From: Nitrososphaerota archaeon
GTDB taxonomy: Archaea > Thermoproteota > Nitrososphaeria > Nitrososphaerales > CADDZS01
Reading direction: 5' to 3'
NCBI GenBank assembly: GCA_021325255.1
Contig: JAJPHP010000057.1
Coordinates: forward strand, 50,902-114,901
DNA: 64,000 nt
Shown here: positions 25,700 to 35,712 of the stretch, piece by piece
Layout: each line of letters starts with the position of its first letter
How positions within the stretch are numbered: position 1 is the stretch's first letter
Notes under the pieces: model-generated
Told to the model about the DNA's origin: nothing
Database searches by the model: none
Seen by the model: the letters and a program-made list of their open reading frames with translations, nothing else
Made by a program: the position numbers and the translations under genes

Positions 25700-28039
25700 T
25701 CATCGTCGTATTTTTCCGAAGATGTGCTCCGGTGAAATCGGGGCGCAGTTGAAATCTTGATCTAGGGCATCTGACAGTGCATTTGCAATAGCTGCTGTTG
25801 GAGGAATTGTTCCGCTTTCGCCTAGCCCTCTATAGCCCCACTCCTGATATACTGGCCGTGACTCCAGATTAATCAGATTGGCAAGAGTTGGCACATCGAG
25901 CGCTGTGGGTGTTAGGAAATCCGTGAATGTTGGATTTACCGGTTGACCATCATCGTCCCACTCTAGGCCCTCGTAGAGGGCCATCGCTATTCCGTGAACC
26001 AGTGCACCGTGATGCTGGCCTTCAGCTATCAGCGGGTTAATTATGCGCCCGCAGTCATACGCTAGAGCCTGATTCAATATCTTGAGGTTGCCCGTCTCCG
26101 GATCGACGCTCACAACAGCCGCGTAAGCGCCAACGTCGTATGTACTCGCAATTTGAGATCTTCCCTTGACGTCAAACGGTATCTTTCCTGGCGGGTCGTA
26201 GGTTGCACTCTCGGATAGAGTCGGCTCAACTCCCTGTGGAAGCCTCCACGGATTTGTGTATAGTACCTTTATGATCTCGATAAAGGGTATACTTGAATCG
26301 GGCGAGCCTCTAACAAATACCCTCCCCTCATCAAACTCCACGTCATCCAGCCGGGCCTCGAGAAGATGCGCCCCGACCTTCTTCGCCTTCTCCTTGATCT
26401 TTCTGCAGCAGAGATGCAACGCTCCACCAGAGATGACTGCAGTTCTGCTCGCAAAGCTGCCCATGCCGTATGGTATCCTTTCGGTGTCCCCATAAATTAC
26501 CGAGATGTGTTTCATGTCGATTCCAAGCTCCTCTGCTACTATCTGCGCCATGAAGGTTCGGTGGCCCTGACCCGAAGCTTGAGCTCCGGTGTAAACCTCG
26601 ACCGATCCATCAGGCTGAACACCAATTCTCACTGTGTCGTAATCAGCTAGGTTTTGTGCGCCGTATCCGTGTGATTGATAGCCACTGTTGTTCTTTTGAT
26701 AAAGTGCAATCCCAAGACCCACGTTGGGAGGCCTCTCCCGACGAATTCTCTCCCACTCGACTGTTTCCGCAGCAAGCTTTAGAGCAGTCGAAAAGTTTGG
26801 TGAGTCGTAAAGAGGTCCGGTGGATGACCTATAGGGTACCTCCTCGGGGCGGATCACATTCTTCAGCCTCAGTTCAAGGGGATCCATCTTCATTTTCTTT
26901 GCAGCGATGTCAATCAGCCTTTCGCGGATGAAGACAGCCTGTGGCTGTCCGAACCCTCGACTTGCGTCTGTCAAAGATTTGTTAGTATAAACGCAGAGTC
27001 CCTCAAGAGATACGTTCTCAATTTTGTACGGTCCAGCCATCTGTAGCATTCCCTTCGAGAGACTTCCTGATGAGTGACCGTGCTCTGCTCCGGTGTCCCA
27101 GAGTATCTTTCCGGCTAGCCCGAGCATGGTTCCATCTTCCGACAGCGCAAGAGAAAGATGCGCCCTACATCCATTCCTGTGACCGGTCGCCAGCAAATCC
27201 TCTCTTCGATCCAAGACAATCTTTACGGGACGACGTGTTATTTTCGAAAGAAGGCAAGGGACGATATAATGGGAATACGGCAGAGCTCTCGTGCCGAAAG
27301 AACCTCCCATGTCCGGCACAATGATTCTGATTTTGTTCTCTGGAAGCTGCAAGAATTGCGAAAGATTCCGCCTGAGCAGAAACGGCGCCTGATGGGTTGC
27401 CCATACTGTCAACGAATTCGAATAGTTGTCGTAGGATGCCAAAACGCCAGAGGGCTCGAGTGGCGCCATGTGCTGATTCCCTAGCTCAAACTTTTCTTCG
27501 ACAATTACTGCCGCCCTGCTGAAGGCGTCCGATGTGTTTCCGGCATCCAGTTTGTACTCAAAACTCACATTGCCAGCGATTCCTTCAATGTCATCCCTCA
27601 CCAGCGGAGAGGTAGGCGTGATGGCTTCCTCCAAATCTAGCACGGGCTTGAGAGGTTCATAATCTACCGTGATGAGGTCAAGTGCGTCCTCTGCAATGGC
27701 CCTGTTGATTGCGGCTACGGCAACAATTTCCTGACCGACGTAATTTACCTTGTCAACAGCTAAAGGGTAGACGGGCTCTTTGACGTTTCCATGAAGCGGC
27801 ATGTAGCATGGTCTGGAAACAGTTAGGGCATCATTCCCTGTGATGATAGCTTCGACGCCGCGGAGGTCTTTGGCGAGGGAAACATCAACTCTCTTAATCT
27901 TCGCATTGGCGTAACTGCTCCTGAGGACCTTGCAGTGCAACGTGCCGGGTAGGCGTAAATCATCGAGGTAACTGCCTCGGCCCTGTATGAGTTCTTTGTC
28001 TTCGACTCGCCTGATTGCTTGACCTATTAGTTTCGTCAT
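25700..28039 (-). CDS. Xanthine dehydrogenase/aldehyde oxidase family Mo-binding large subunit (1)
   Basis: 779 residues from ATG 28039, full length for the family. Mo-pterin motifs are present: DMGGSFGTRALPY, the Arg-containing SRGFGQPQAVF, and the catalytic Glu in GLGESGTIPP near the C-terminus. It hydroxylates a carbon next to N or O using water. It normally forms a trimer with FAD and 2Fe-2S subunits, yet neither is adjacent or anywhere in this window. Ligand specificity cannot be read; the catabolic context favours aromatic or N-heterocyclic substrates. It is transcribed away from the molybdoenzyme gene at 28150. Confidence 0.9.
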   Translation of the reverse strand: MTKLIGQAIRRVEDKELIQGRGSYLDDLRLPGTLHCKVLRSSYANAKIKRVDVSLAKDLRGVEAIITGNDALTVSRPCYMPLHGNVKEPVYPLAVDKVNYVGQEIVAVAAINRAIAEDALDLITVDYEPLKPVLDLEEAITPTSPLVRDDIEGIAGNVSFEYKLDAGNTSDAFSRAAVIVEEKFELGNQHMAPLEPSGVLASYDNYSNSLTVWATHQAPFLLRRNLSQFLQLPENKIRIIVPDMGGSFGTRALPYSHYIVPCLLSKITRRPVKIVLDRREDLLATGHRNGCRAHLSLALSEDGTMLGLAGKILWDTGAEHGHSSGSLSKGMLQMAGPYKIENVSLEGLCVYTNKSLTDASRGFGQPQAVFIRERLIDIAAKKMKMDPLELRLKNVIRPEEVPYRSSTGPLYDSPNFSTALKLAAETVEWERIRRERPPNVGLGIALYQKNNSGYQSHGYGAQNLADYDTVRIGVQPDGSVEVYTGAQASGQGHRTFMAQIVAEELGIDMKHISVIYGDTERIPYGMGSFASRTAVISGGALHLCCRKIKEKAKKVGAHLLEARLDDVEFDEGRVFVRGSPDSSIPFIEIIKVLYTNPWRLPQGVEPTLSESATYDPPGKIPFDVKGRSQIASTYDVGAYAAVVSVDPETGNLKILNQALAYDCGRIINPLIAEGQHHGALVHGIAMALYEGLEWDDDGQPVNPTFTDFLTPTALDVPTLANLINLESRPVYQEWGYRGLGESGTIPPTAAIANALSDALDQDFNCAPISPEHIFGKIRR

Positions 28040-28104
28040 TCCGATGCTGACAATGCAGAAATATGCTACCTATTTCAATCTAAATAGCACACACGCGAAT
28101 GCTC

Positions 28105-28111
28105 TTTATAG
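28105..28111 (+). promoter_or_regulatory. TATA box upstream of the molybdopterin oxidoreductase
   Basis: TTTATAG, about 42 nt before ATG 28150, implying a leader of roughly 15 nt and excluding the upstream in-frame start at 28099. Confidence 0.55.
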
Positions 28112-28149
28112 AGCTGACAAGGACACGCTTTCTATTCGAGAGAGGACGA

Positions 28150-30693
28150 ATGAGCGGCACCGAAACCGTTGTGGACGACGTATGGATTAGAAGCAATTGC
28201 GATATTTGTTTGAGTTTCTGTGGCACCCTGGCGCACAGAGTCAACGGTAGGATCGTGAAGGTAGAAGGTGATCCGGAAAACCCAAACAACCACGGCAGAG
28301 TCTGTGCAAAGGGAATGTCTGCCATTTTCAACTTGTACAACCCCAGGCGTGTCACAACTCCCCTCAGGAGAACAAACCGCGAGAAGGGGTATGGTATAGA
28401 CCCAAAGTTTGAACCGATAAGCTGGGATGAGGCCATCAATCTCGTTGTTGAGCGGCTCAAGAAGATTAGGGCTGAGGACCCACAGCGGCTCTACTTCACA
28501 TCGTTCGACCTGCCAGGCCTTGATCTCTATGCAGGGTTTTGTTTAGGCTTTGGTACTGTTCCCAAACCATTCTCCTCTGGATTCTACTGCGGGAACAATG
28601 TACACAACATACACGGTATAACTACTATGAGTGTTGAAGCGTCCCCCGATGCCGAATACGTAAAGTACCTGTTGCTTGTTGGCTCGCAGTTTGGCAGCGT
28701 TGTCAATTACGACGTCATGCATGCAGCCAGGGGCGTTGCAAGAAAGCGTCCCGGCGGGATAAAGGTCGTCTCCGTCGATCCAGTCGGCTCTTACGGCGCC
28801 GCGAAAGCCGAGGAGTGGGTCCCGATAAGACCAGGTACGGACGGGGCCTTTCTTTTAGCACTGATTAATCTGCTCATAAACGAATACAAGATATACGATG
28901 CCGAATTTCTCAAGCGGCGCACGAACGCTCCGTATCTTGTTGGACCGGACAAACACTACGTTCGTGATAGGACCTCGGGGAAGCCCCTGATGTGGGACCC
29001 GGTTGAAGATAGAGCAAAGCCTTTCGATGAATCGTTTGTGGACTTCGCTCTCGAGGGCTCGTACGTTGTGGATGGCGTGGAATGTCAGCCGTCGTTCCAG
29101 GTGTTGAAGGACCACGTCAGAAAGTACACGCCCGAGTATGCCTCAGAGATAACAACAATTGCTCCGGACACAATTCGAAGAATAGCAAGGGAATTCGGAG
29201 AGGCTGCGAGCATCGGATCCAAAATTGGAATTGATGGGAAGGAGCTCCCATTCAGACCAGCTTGCTGTATTTGGTATAGGGGGCTAAGCGCTCACAAGCA
29301 TTCCATGCTCAGCGGAATGGCCGCGGAGACACTGAACATTCTTATCGGCGCAATTGAAGTTCCGGGAGGACTCATCGCAGAAGGAAATCTTCCTAGCATA
29401 CTTACCGAAGATGGATTTGTCACCGCGCAACCAGGCTCCTACCACGTGGCCGCCGCCTATCCGCCGAGGAAGGTCGTCCCACCCAAGACGCCGGATCTAT
29501 TCGAACTGCTTCCGGTTGCTTGCTACAGCCGTCCCTTCTTTATACTCGGAGTCCTTCGACCTGATACTTTCAAGACGCCCTCAAGAATAGACATGCTAAT
29601 CCAGGTAAGGTCGAACTTCATGAAGACCTCACTTCCAAGGAACGTCATGTTGGACGTAATCAAGGCGATTCCGTTTGTAGTCTCCTTCTGCGTGGAGCTC
29701 GACGAGACATCAGAATTTGCTGACGTTGTCTTCCCAGATTTACAATACCTTGAGCGAACAGCCTTTGGTCATGACTTCACAATCTTCGTCGATAGAGGCG
29801 GGTACGGCCCAGGTTTTTGGTACGGACAAAGGCAGGTCGTCCCGGCTATGTTTGTTTCCCCTTGGGGGAAGGGATTGCAGAATATCAGCCAAGTACTTTT
29901 TGAAATGGCCGATCGGGCTGGATTCCTCCCCGACTGCTACAAGGCGCTGAACCGCGTTTGGAAGCTGAAGGATCAGTACAAGCTCGATCCCACCAAGAAG
30001 TATAGTTTCGAGCAGCTATGCGACCACTACTTCAGAAGCGAGCACGGCGAAGATAGGGGATGGGACTGGTACCTCAAGGACGGATTAGTTGTACGAAATA
30101 GGACGCCGGAAGAGATGTACCCGGGTCCGTTCCGAAAAGGCAGAATCCACCTATACTATGAATTCATGCTTGATGCAGGTAGGGAAGTGGGAAAGGTCAC
30201 AAGCGAGCTCAAGATACCCTGGGAAACTGAGGATTACGTGCCTCTACCAGATTGGAAGCCCTGCGCTTCGTACGAGAAAGAAAAGACCAAAGATTTCGAC
30301 ATGTTCATGGTGAATTACAAGGTTCCCCAGCAAAGCTGGAGCAGCGTGACACAGTCAAACCCGATTCTAAATCAACTGTCGGATAGACACCGCGATTTTG
30401 ATGTTCGCATCAATCCCGAGACAGCCAAGCAAAAGGGAATCAAAGATGGAGACATGGTCGTTGTCGAGAATACCAAGGGAATCCGCGTGGAAGGACGTGT
30501 GCGCATCAGTGAACTGATTCATCCAGAAGTAGTAGCTAGCCTAGGAAACAGCGGGCGCTACGCAAGACAATTTCAGGGAAAAAGAAGAGGGATTCATTTC
30601 AACGACATGGTGATTTTCGACGAAGACCATATCGATTATGTGTCGGCTGCTGTAGACTCTTGCGTAAGGGTCAAGCTAACAAAGGTAGACTAA
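28150..30693 (+). CDS. DMSO-reductase-family molybdopterin oxidoreductase
   Basis: 847 residues from ATG 28150. The N-terminus carries a 4Fe-4S site (CDICLSFC, then RVCAKG). A Cys in GFYCGNNVHNIHG is the likely Mo/W ligand. The C-terminal domain (about 730-847) is the molydop-binding fold. There is no twin-Arg signal, so it acts in the cytoplasm. It has no electron-transfer or membrane subunit beside it; instead a MoaD-like gene follows. It could be a hydroxylase/transhydroxylase-like or reductase enzyme of an anaerobic-style pathway; substrate unknown. Confidence 0.88.
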   Translation: MSGTETVVDDVWIRSNCDICLSFCGTLAHRVNGRIVKVEGDPENPNNHGRVCAKGMSAIFNLYNPRRVTTPLRRTNREKGYGIDPKFEPISWDEAINLVVERLKKIRAEDPQRLYFTSFDLPGLDLYAGFCLGFGTVPKPFSSGFYCGNNVHNIHGITTMSVEASPDAEYVKYLLLVGSQFGSVVNYDVMHAARGVARKRPGGIKVVSVDPVGSYGAAKAEEWVPIRPGTDGAFLLALINLLINEYKIYDAEFLKRRTNAPYLVGPDKHYVRDRTSGKPLMWDPVEDRAKPFDESFVDFALEGSYVVDGVECQPSFQVLKDHVRKYTPEYASEITTIAPDTIRRIAREFGEAASIGSKIGIDGKELPFRPACCIWYRGLSAHKHSMLSGMAAETLNILIGAIEVPGGLIAEGNLPSILTEDGFVTAQPGSYHVAAAYPPRKVVPPKTPDLFELLPVACYSRPFFILGVLRPDTFKTPSRIDMLIQVRSNFMKTSLPRNVMLDVIKAIPFVVSFCVELDETSEFADVVFPDLQYLERTAFGHDFTIFVDRGGYGPGFWYGQRQVVPAMFVSPWGKGLQNISQVLFEMADRAGFLPDCYKALNRVWKLKDQYKLDPTKKYSFEQLCDHYFRSEHGEDRGWDWYLKDGLVVRNRTPEEMYPGPFRKGRIHLYYEFMLDAGREVGKVTSELKIPWETEDYVPLPDWKPCASYEKEKTKDFDMFMVNYKVPQQSWSSVTQSNPILNQLSDRHRDFDVRINPETAKQKGIKDGDMVVVENTKGIRVEGRVRISELIHPEVVASLGNSGRYARQFQGKRRGIHFNDMVIFDEDHIDYVSAAVDSCVRVKLTKVD

Positions 30694-30756
30694 AGATCAG
30701 GCTTCAATCTCGGGGATTGGGGAAGGAAGTAGTAGAAGCTTTGCGGCGCATATAGA

Positions 30757-31101
30757 ATGATCGGAGCAGAAGAAGAAAGAAAAGCGGAAGAAGACGGGCA
30801 AACCGCAAAGCGGAGGGCCTTGATTACATTTTTCGGGCCGATCAAGAGCATAGTCAAAAGATCCTCCGACGAAGTAACTCTCAGTACAGGCAATTCAACG
30901 GTGCGCGACCTAATCAGAATTCTCATCGAAAGATACGGCGATGATTTCGGGGAACTCGTCTTCCACAACGAGAAGATCAACAGCGGGATTGTGATCTTCG
31001 TCGATGGTGAGCGCATATACCAAAAGAGCGACCTCGAAAAGAAACTACGAGCAGAGAGTAACGTGGAGGTCTTCCTCGGTTCGCAGGCCGCGGGCGGCTA
31101 A
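30757..31101 (+). CDS. MoaD-like beta-grasp protein ending in Gly-Gly
   Basis: 114 residues from ATG 30757. After a charged 22-residue N-terminal extension comes a ubiquitin-like/MoaD fold (ALITFFGPIKSIV, VRDLIRILIERYG, GIVIFVDGERI) that ends in AAGG, the di-glycine needed for thiocarboxylation. It lies 63 bp behind the molybdoenzyme on the same strand. It probably donates sulfur in pterin-cofactor synthesis, perhaps dedicated to this enzyme; a ubiquitin-like modifier role is the alternative. Confidence 0.8.
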   Translation: MIGAEEERKAEEDGQTAKRRALITFFGPIKSIVKRSSDEVTLSTGNSTVRDLIRILIERYGDDFGELVFHNEKINSGIVIFVDGERIYQKSDLEKKLRAESNVEVFLGSQAAGG

Positions 31102-31217
31102 GAAAGGCGCGCCAGTTTCTCGTCCCGTAGACTCGCGCTCGTGCTACACTTTGCTTCATTCCAACTTCATTCTCAATGCTGACTGTACGAAGCGAGGCAA
31201 GCACTGGTTACATCCTC

Positions 31218-31224
31218 TTTTTTT
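31218..31224 (+). terminator. Oligo-T terminator
   Basis: A T7 run 117 bp behind the MoaD-like gene, of the kind that ends archaeal transcripts. Confidence 0.35.
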
Positions 31225-31276
31225 GAGAAAAGAAAGCCAATTGCCAGCAAAAAAGTTGAAAAGTGACGCGAGAAGG

Positions 31277-31290
31277 CTGCTTGCAAGCAG
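31277..31290 (+). promoter_or_regulatory. Palindrome before the MFS gene
   Basis: CTGCTTGCAAGCAG is a perfect 14-bp palindrome ending 12 nt before the TTG start of the transporter. Its position suits a repressor operator. Confidence 0.4.
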
Positions 31291-31302
31291 TCTCTCCTCT
31301 TT

Positions 31303-32520
31303 TTGAAATTTGGATTCGCCCTCGTCGCGGGCTATTGTCTCTTCAGCATTTACTCTGCCAATACGGTTCTGTCGTCGCTTCTTCCATCTATAGGGCAAGA
31401 ATACAACCTGTCACCTGTCATTCTAGGGTTCATAGTCTCGGTGTACGGGTGGTCTTACGCTAGCATGCAGATACCCGTCGGAATAATCTCCGACAAATTC
31501 GAGCCGCGAATCATTACGTCTCTTTCTATGCTAACGTTCTTTCTATCCACCTTTGCTTTCGCATTTTCTTCGGGCGGGACTTCCTTTGTTCTCTCAAGGG
31601 TCTTGATGGGACTTGCATCGAGTTTCATCTTCGTCAGCGGGTTGAAGGGAATCGAGTATGTTTACGAGGAAAGATCCCGCGGACTTGCGGTTGGCATCTT
31701 TGTTTCGATCAGCTTCTGCGGGATAGCCATACCTAACCTCGTTGTATCATTCCTTCCGCTCGGCTCTCTCGGCGAATGGAGAGCCATCTATCTAGGCGCA
31801 AGCGTCCTTCCGCTTGTAGGGTCGATCCTATCGTTCATCTTCTTTCCAAAGAAGCTTCTTTTTCTCCGAGCAAGCACTGACACATCGACTGGTGAAGAAA
31901 AGAAAAAGAGAACGAGTGAAGTGCTGCGCGGCATCAGGAGCATCATCCAAAACAGACAATTCATGCTTCAGAATGCGATATCCTTCGTCTACTTTGGAAC
32001 TTTCTTTGGCGTGCTCTTTTGGCTGCCAAGCTACCTAGAATCCCAAGGAGCTGGCATAATCCTCGCAGGCCTAGCTGTCTTCCTTCTGGGAATTGGGTCA
32101 GCGATCGGTTTTGCCATATCGGGATGGTTGATTCACAAATACGGAAACGAAACTCGAAATCTGAAGTTTTTCATGATGCTCTACACCGTGTTCGTGTTCA
32201 TCACCATATTGGCAAGACCACAGATTCAGTACGCAGAAGCAATACTGAGTTTTCTCTTAGGGTTTGGAACTGGAGGCTCCGTGGCCAATACCAGAATCGT
32301 GGGTAACCTATTCCATAAGAAAAATGCCGGAACGGTCTATGGAATATTTAACATGGTAGGGTGGCTCGGCTCAGCATTCTACCCGCTGATCATAGGCTAT
32401 GTGCTCTCGGCCGGATATGCGTTCGACTTTGCCCTACTTCCTCTAGGCATCTCGATGCTAGTAGCGCTGATATTGAGCATGTTTGTTTCTCAAAAATTAT
32501 CAATGGATGCACGAGTATGA
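31303..32520 (+). CDS. MFS transporter
   Basis: 405 residues with 12 predicted TM helices and a charged central loop (about residues 190-215), from TTG 31303. The loop-2/3 motif after TM2 (GIISDKFEPRII) is the MFS signature. The N-terminal pattern LPSIGQEYNLSP is common in organic-acid/H+ symporters (oxalate-, hexuronate- or aromatic-acid-type). Import of a carboxylate for the surrounding enzymes is an inference. Confidence 0.85.
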   Translation: MKFGFALVAGYCLFSIYSANTVLSSLLPSIGQEYNLSPVILGFIVSVYGWSYASMQIPVGIISDKFEPRIITSLSMLTFFLSTFAFAFSSGGTSFVLSRVLMGLASSFIFVSGLKGIEYVYEERSRGLAVGIFVSISFCGIAIPNLVVSFLPLGSLGEWRAIYLGASVLPLVGSILSFIFFPKKLLFLRASTDTSTGEEKKKRTSEVLRGIRSIIQNRQFMLQNAISFVYFGTFFGVLFWLPSYLESQGAGIILAGLAVFLLGIGSAIGFAISGWLIHKYGNETRNLKFFMMLYTVFVFITILARPQIQYAEAILSFLLGFGTGGSVANTRIVGNLFHKKNAGTVYGIFNMVGWLGSAFYPLIIGYVLSAGYAFDFALLPLGISMLVALILSMFVSQKLSMDARV

Positions 32521-32719
32521 TCTGCCGGGTTGTTTTTCATCTTGCCCGAATCGTCATTGAACATGCTGTCCAACAACAAGAGGGCTGCCTTCATGTAATT
32601 GAAAATCTTTCATTTTCATCTTCACATGGCTACAGAATCGTCGTCTCAATTACTTTATTGCCAGTTGAAAAGTAAATCAGAATCCTAACAGGTTGCAGTT
32701 AGGCAGAGAATTGTGCTTG

Positions 32720-32796
32720 TTTCCACTTTTTTTCAAGGTACTGCCACATCTGCGGGGGTCTCCGCTAGGTTCATTCTCTCCTTGAACCTCAACGCT
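32720..32796 (-). pseudogene. Remnant of class II aldolase gene, C-terminal part
   Basis: About 77 bp closely matching the C-terminal coding region of the intact gene at 18899-18974 (the NLAEHPEMWQYFERKWK region), with a one-base insertion near 32755-32762 that breaks the frame. The match stops abruptly at 32796, where a different remnant begins. Confidence 0.75.
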
Positions 32797-32799
32797 AGT

Positions 32800-33009
32800 A
32801 GTCTGAAAAACCTACGGGAAGGAATATGGAATGAGCCTGATAGATGCAATTATGGCTACCACGAAAAACTCAGCAAGCGCACTTGACCTTGGTCGCTCCA
32901 TAGGCGCACTTGAAGAGGGCAAACAGCTGATCTGATAATTGTAACGCGTGATCCACCGAAGGCCATTTCCGTCCTGTCGATGATTGAGAATAAACGAGTG
33001 ATCATGTAG
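32800..33009 (+). pseudogene. Remnant of amidohydrolase gene, C-terminal part
   Basis: The plus strand encodes YGMSLIDAIMATTKNSASAL and, after a frameshift near 32920, ADLIIVTRDPPKAIS up to TAG 33007-33009. This matches the C-terminus of the amidohydrolase at 44667-45917 (GMSPMEAIVSATKNAAEAL, then ADLILVEGNPAKDI). Only the last 60-70 codons remain. It is joined directly to the aldolase remnant. Confidence 0.75.
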
Positions 33010-33086
33010 TGCAGTCAGGTCAGCATCAACCATGGACCAGAATACTGCTGAGAAACATAAAGGCACTTCAACAGTGGCATGGTATG

Positions 33087-35555
33087 TCACTTTATGGCGC
33101 TGTTGGATTTCACCAGATTCAAAACTCTCTCTGGACTTAGCGGAAGTGTGTTTTGCGACATGGTGATACCGAACTGACCAAAGGCGTCATCTAGGGCGTT
33201 GGTTATCGCTGCCAGTGGTGGAGTGGCTCCTCCTTCCCCCATGCCCTTCGTGCCAAGCACAGAGTGCGGCGAGGGCGTCTCAACGTGGCCTACTGATATG
33301 TCCGGTGTCTCAACGGCGGTAGCAGCAAGATAATCGATGAAAGTTGTCGATAGAGGCTGCCCATCACTGGAATAACCAAACTCTTCCTGCAGTGTGGCAG
33401 CTATTCCATGAGCCGTTGACCCTTGAATCTGCCCGTCAACAATCATGGGATTGATCAACCTGCCGCAATCATGAACAACGGCATAGTGTAGTACCTGAAT
33501 CTTACCTGTCTCTCTATCAACTTCTATGACGGCGAGATGGGCAGAACTTCCGAATGTTATCTTGGTACTTACTCGACCCTGCGAGTCTGGGGGTTTGGCG
33601 TATGGACTCTTGTAGAAGAAAGTCTGCTGCAGCCCCGGTTCTAAACCGTGTGGCAGAGCAGCTATGTCGTTGTATGCTATACTTGCGACTTCGGTCAACC
33701 TTAGACTCTTTACTGAATTCTCTAAAGAAAAGACCGATTCATCCCTTAACTCTAACGTACTTTCATCGACGCCAAGCGCCTTGCCTGCAATTTTTATTAT
33801 TTTATTTCTTAAGGCAAGCACTGCGTGCACAGCTGCGGAAATGTCGAGCACTGAAAATTTGTTCCCATAATTGCCCGACATAGTACCGTAAGGTGAGAGT
33901 AGCGTGTCAAATGAATCAAGGACACAAACGTCTTTCACGGGCACGCCGAGGAGGTGAGCCGTGATCTGTGCAATGCTGGTTGCGTGCCCCTGCCCAGCGT
34001 CTGGTCCCGAGAGGCTAACCAAGACCTTCGCGTTTTGATCCATCTTTACTAGGGCTGGCTCGTAACCTCCGGTCTTGTTCACTTTACCCGTGATAAGGAA
34101 CGAACCTGCAGAGTTGTATCCGCCCGGTTCCACACAAGTTGCGATTCCAATCCCCACACAGCGGCCATGCTCTCTAGCAGCTTTCTGATAGTCAACCCAT
34201 TGCAAAAAATTCGCATCTGTCAGTGCCTTCTTCAGCGTTGCTTCGTACTCACCGCTATCATAACACTGGCCAGATGGCGTGACGTATGGAAATTCTTCCG
34301 GCCTGATATAATTGAGCAGCCTAAATCTGATGGGATCTATTCCAACGACTCTAGCCGAGATGTTCACCATACGTTCAAGTACAAACCCCATTGCGGGCTT
34401 TGCAACGCCGCGATTTGGCCCGCTCGGGCATGTGTTAGTCAGGACCACTCGCCCATCTAGACGAACGCTTCTAATTTTGTAAAGACCCACAATCGTCTGC
34501 AATCTTCCTTGGGTGTGGTATGCTGCAAACTCTGCGTCTGCACCCTCATTCACGATCTCTTTAATCTTGATTGCAAGCATTGTTCCGTTTTTCCTTACGG
34601 CGAGTTCAGCGGAAATCTTCTGCTCCGGTGCTTGGGTACTCGAAATCAAATGTTCGTACCTGGTTTCTATCCATTTGACGGGTCTTTTGGTCTTGATAGA
34701 GAGCAAGCAGGTGATCATTATGTATCGTGTCATCGTTGTCTTGTTGCCAAAATTACCCCCAATGCTTGGAACGATAACTCTTATCTTATTACTGGGGATC
34801 GAAAACACTCTTGAAATGGCATCTGCGCTGTAGCCCGGGAATGGTGTGTTGCACCAAACCGTGAGCTGACCGGTGGGCTCGTCAAAACTTGCGATGCAAG
34901 AAATCGGTTCAAGCGCAGTAGAGGAGTAGCGGTGAACAGAAAACTCTCCTCTTATTATGTGGTCTGCGTTCTCGAAGTCTCTATCCACCTCTCCATAAGT
35001 GAAGGTTTTTTTCCAAACCACGTTTGATCCCGCACCGTCGTAGAGAAGGGGCGCATCTGGGAGAGCCGCTTCTTCCGCTGTTGTAACTGCCGCTAGGGGC
35101 TCGTAGATTACACTGATCTTCTCAAGTGCATCTTCAGCGGCGTATCGATCTGATGCTGCAACAGCAGCGACCGGCTCACCCACAAACCTTGTCTTGTCGA
35201 TTGCTAGGCAGTACTGTTCAAGACCCGAACAGTTCTTGAGGTACCTAGGTTGAAGAGGGCGGGCGACTTCCAGCGCCTCCTTTCCCGTTACGACGGCTTT
35301 GACGCGTGGTTCAAGCAAAGCTTCATTTTTTTCGACAGATAGAATGCGAGCATGAGCATAGGGGCTCCGAAGAATCGATGCGTAAAGCATTCCCGGAAGT
35401 TGTAAATCATCTACGTAGCACTTTGCTCCACGCATGAATTGACGGTCTTCAACTCTCTTGATCGGCTGTCCCAGATTAATCTCCTCAACGAGGTCCACCC
35501 TAACCTCTTTTGGTTCTCTTGCGCGAGGAATCTCCTCGGTTATTGTTGATGACAT
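33087..35555 (-). CDS. Xanthine dehydrogenase family Mo-binding large subunit (2)
   Basis: 822 residues from ATG 35555. It has a 25-residue N-terminal extension before the family start (GQPIKRVEDRQFMRGAKCYV). Mo-site motifs: GGNFGNKTTMTRY, NRGVAKPAMGF in place of the usual RGFGQPxA, and the catalytic Glu in GTKGMGEGGATPP. The altered Gln position (GVAKP) should change the site near the Mo-oxo ligand. No FAD or Fe-S subunit is adjacent. It runs convergent with the remnants on its left. Confidence 0.9.
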   Translation of the reverse strand: MSSTITEEIPRAREPKEVRVDLVEEINLGQPIKRVEDRQFMRGAKCYVDDLQLPGMLYASILRSPYAHARILSVEKNEALLEPRVKAVVTGKEALEVARPLQPRYLKNCSGLEQYCLAIDKTRFVGEPVAAVAASDRYAAEDALEKISVIYEPLAAVTTAEEAALPDAPLLYDGAGSNVVWKKTFTYGEVDRDFENADHIIRGEFSVHRYSSTALEPISCIASFDEPTGQLTVWCNTPFPGYSADAISRVFSIPSNKIRVIVPSIGGNFGNKTTMTRYIMITCLLSIKTKRPVKWIETRYEHLISSTQAPEQKISAELAVRKNGTMLAIKIKEIVNEGADAEFAAYHTQGRLQTIVGLYKIRSVRLDGRVVLTNTCPSGPNRGVAKPAMGFVLERMVNISARVVGIDPIRFRLLNYIRPEEFPYVTPSGQCYDSGEYEATLKKALTDANFLQWVDYQKAAREHGRCVGIGIATCVEPGGYNSAGSFLITGKVNKTGGYEPALVKMDQNAKVLVSLSGPDAGQGHATSIAQITAHLLGVPVKDVCVLDSFDTLLSPYGTMSGNYGNKFSVLDISAAVHAVLALRNKIIKIAGKALGVDESTLELRDESVFSLENSVKSLRLTEVASIAYNDIAALPHGLEPGLQQTFFYKSPYAKPPDSQGRVSTKITFGSSAHLAVIEVDRETGKIQVLHYAVVHDCGRLINPMIVDGQIQGSTAHGIAATLQEEFGYSSDGQPLSTTFIDYLAATAVETPDISVGHVETPSPHSVLGTKGMGEGGATPPLAAITNALDDAFGQFGITMSQNTLPLSPERVLNLVKSNSAIK

Positions 35556-35712
35556 GGCGCAGACCGCATTTTCCTCTGAAGTCAGAATATCATTCCATCA
35601 AGCTGGGAAATAGCCACAACAAGTCACGAAGAAATGTTGTAATCTCTCTTCCGAGAAATAGACGCAAAACACCGACACACCACCGCACAAGCAAGAGCAC
35701 CACCGATTCAAA

